Below are positions 6,171 to 7,196 of a stretch of DNA of 7,196 nucleotides, piece after piece; the first letter of the stretch is position 1; the number at the start of each line of letters is the position of its first letter. The stretch spans positions 1 through 7,196 of the forward strand of contig JASLFQ010000299.1 of NCBI GenBank assembly GCA_030150595.1, written 5' to 3'. The notes below the pieces were generated by a model. It ran no database searches. It was given only the letters and a program-made list of their open reading frames with translations, and was not told the DNA's origin. The DNA comes from Aquirhabdus sp. (GTDB lineage: Bacteria; Pseudomonadota; Gammaproteobacteria; Pseudomonadales; Moraxellaceae). A program made the position numbers and the translations under genes.

Positions 6171-6719
6171 ATGAAAGCATTGCTAGACTTCGTGCCTTTG
6201 GTTGTATTCTTCGTTTTGGCGAAGATGAAAACGATATTTGTCGCAACGCAAGGACTGCTAATTGCTAGTGTCGCCGTATACAGTTTGCATTTTATACTGC
6301 AAAAAGGGCGTTTGGAAAAATCTCAGTGGATTACCTTAGTGCTCACGCTCGCTTTTGGCGGCATGACCCTGTATCTCCACGACGATATGTGGCTACGCTG
6401 GAAATCTCCGATTATTAACTGGGTCTTTGCAACCGCATTCTTGATCAGCCCAATGATTGGTAAAGATCCGATTCCGCTGGTCAAACGCTTCTTAGCACCT
6501 GTCTTTGAACTGACCGAATCCGCATGGAAAAAACTCAATTTCACTTGGGCGATATTTTTTATCATCCTTGGTGCGTTGCATCTCGTATTTGCTTTTGTAT
6601 TCCCACAATACTGGATTAACTTCAAAGTGTTTGGCGGAACAGCGATTATGGTTGTCTTTATGATTGGGCAATTTGTCATTCTACGCGATCATCTCAAAAA
6701 GCCTGAAAGCACTAACTAA
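6171..6719 (+). CDS. ispZ: Inner membrane-spanning protein YciB / intracellular septation protein A
   Basis: This 182-residue integral inner-membrane protein is a member of the YciB/IspA family, linked to cell division and envelope integrity through interactions with elongation and division proteins. It is not an enzyme of known activity. The N-terminus MKALLDFVPLVVFFVLAK matches the family opening MKxLLDFxPLxxFF. Further hallmarks are TLAFGGMTLYLHDDMWLRWK (about 59-78) and AWKKLNFTWAIFFI (118-131), then the PQYWINFKVFG block (145-155). Five hydrophobic segments can be placed at roughly 5-19, 24-43, 52-68, 82-97 and 125-175 (the last region likely holding two). Length is close to the 179 residues of the E. 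coli protein. The start is ATG 6171, with AGAG about six bases upstream. It is followed by yciI after 38 bp on the same strand, the order also seen in E. coli, so an operon is likely. Confidence 0.95.
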   Translation: MKALLDFVPLVVFFVLAKMKTIFVATQGLLIASVAVYSLHFILQKGRLEKSQWITLVLTLAFGGMTLYLHDDMWLRWKSPIINWVFATAFLISPMIGKDPIPLVKRFLAPVFELTESAWKKLNFTWAIFFIILGALHLVFAFVFPQYWINFKVFGGTAIMVVFMIGQFVILRDHLKKPESTN

Positions 6720-6757
6720 TCCATCTCCATTTAGACCAAAGATTTAAGAGTAAAGAC

Positions 6758-7066
6758 ATGCCATTATTTGCTGTTTATGCAACAGATGTTCCAAATAGTT
6801 TAGAGAAACGTAAGCTTCATCGTCCGAGTCACTTTGCCCGACTACAGGCATTGCATGCAGCAGGACAAGTTGTGCTTGCTGGCCCATGTCCACTAGACCA
6901 CGATAATCCATCAGCGGGCTTTTCAGGGAGTTTATTAGTCCTGAATTTTCCTGATCGTGCAGCGTTGGATGCTTGGCTTGCTGAAGAGCCTTTCGTGATT
7001 GAAGGCATTTATGAATCCGTGGTTGTAAAACCTTTTATTCAGGCACTACCAAACCCTAACGTTTAA
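6758..7066 (+). CDS. yciI: YciI family protein
   Basis: This 102-residue cytoplasmic protein has a single YCII domain, a ferredoxin-like alpha/beta fold related to muconolactone-isomerase-like dimers. The E. coli member's in vivo function is unknown. The signature is seen as FAVYATD (4-10), SLEKRKLHRPSHFARLQ (14-30) with the conserved Arg22 and His25, AGPCPLD (41-47), AGFSGSLLV (53-61) and a C-terminal EEPFVIEGIYESVVVKPF (76-93). His25 and nearby acidic residues have been proposed as active-site residues in the family. AAGAG sits about seven bases before the ATG. The E. coli protein shares SLEKR, RPAHLARLQ and VKPF, so identity as the orthologue is strong. It probably shares a transcript with ispZ (38 bp upstream) and perhaps the next gene (45 bp downstream). 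Confidence 0.94.
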   Translation: MPLFAVYATDVPNSLEKRKLHRPSHFARLQALHAAGQVVLAGPCPLDHDNPSAGFSGSLLVLNFPDRAALDAWLAEEPFVIEGIYESVVVKPFIQALPNPNV

Positions 7067-7111
7067 TCGTAATATCGCACATCAAATTTCTTTCATTGAC
7101 GGACAGCTTTC

Positions 7112-7196
7112 ATGATTCACGCAACCCAAAAGATCGCCGCCGTCATGACGACCTTGATTGCTCTACATATTGGACAAAGTGTTGCCGCCCCAGCTC
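7112..7196 (+). CDS. 5' end of a gene for an exported protein (cut by window edge)
   Basis: Twenty-eight codons are present before the window ends. The reading MIHATQKIAAVMTTLIALHI followed by GQSVAAPA looks like a Sec signal peptide: a lysine at 7, a hydrophobic core from 8 to 20 and a small-residue SVA/A cleavage site near 25-26. The mature protein would therefore be periplasmic or in the outer membrane. GGACAG at about 7101-7106 is a good ribosome binding site five to six bases before ATG 7112. It follows yciI by 45 bp on the same strand. The visible part is too short to assign a family. Confidence 0.7.
   Translation, partial: MIHATQKIAAVMTTLIALHIGQSVAAPA

Noticed and set aside
6323..6679. 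118-codon minus-strand ORF inside ispZ
   Set aside because: It is antisense to a clearly identified YciB protein; composition reflects the reverse complement of hydrophobic codons.
1..7196. CRISPR array, tRNA/rRNA genes, insertion sequence, retron or prophage elements
   Set aside because: I saw no regularly spaced repeats, cloverleaf or rRNA sequence, transposase or integrase motifs, or terminal inverted repeats on either strand.

Overview
The window looks like chromosomal DNA of a gammaproteobacterium in the Pseudomonadales, plausibly near Moraxellaceae. RadC begins with the MSIRDWP-type N-terminus I know from Pseudomonas-type RadC. The sets coaBC/radC (divergent) and trpH/ispZ/yciI are ordinary gammaproteobacterial housekeeping. 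Base composition is moderate: a hand-counted 60-base line in the first gene is about 45% GC. The genus assignment is inference.

Layout. (1) Positions 146-2215, minus strand: coaBC (coenzyme A biosynthesis) followed after 24 bp by a classical short-chain dehydrogenase, probably one transcript. (2) Positions 2216-2442: a 227-bp divergent intergenic region with a candidate coaBC promoter. It also holds a 14-codon ORF whose stop codon overlaps the TTG start of radC. (3) Positions 2443-4088, plus strand: radC, then a bestrophin-type channel gene 29 bp downstream. (4) Positions 4105-5262: an accessory-looking block. It holds a cysteine-rich protein of unknown function with an HTGCGCGW motif (plus strand), converging on a Phd-type antitoxin / ParE-type toxin pair (minus strand). 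The toxin gene is AT-rich and frameshifted: its family-typical C-terminal half lies in another frame. The antitoxin is intact and has a good sigma70-like promoter and possible operator repeats. (5) Positions 5279-6130, minus strand: trpH/rnm, a PHP-domain phosphoesterase. (6) Positions 6171-7196, plus strand: ispZ/yciB, yciI, and the first 28 codons of a gene encoding an exported protein, cut by the window edge.

Most genes are ordinary core functions (CoA synthesis, RNA/nucleotide phosphoester hydrolysis, envelope/division). I do not see a large novel system. The points that merit a second look are the split ParE toxin, the CGCGW-motif protein beside it, and the short ORF overlapping the radC start.
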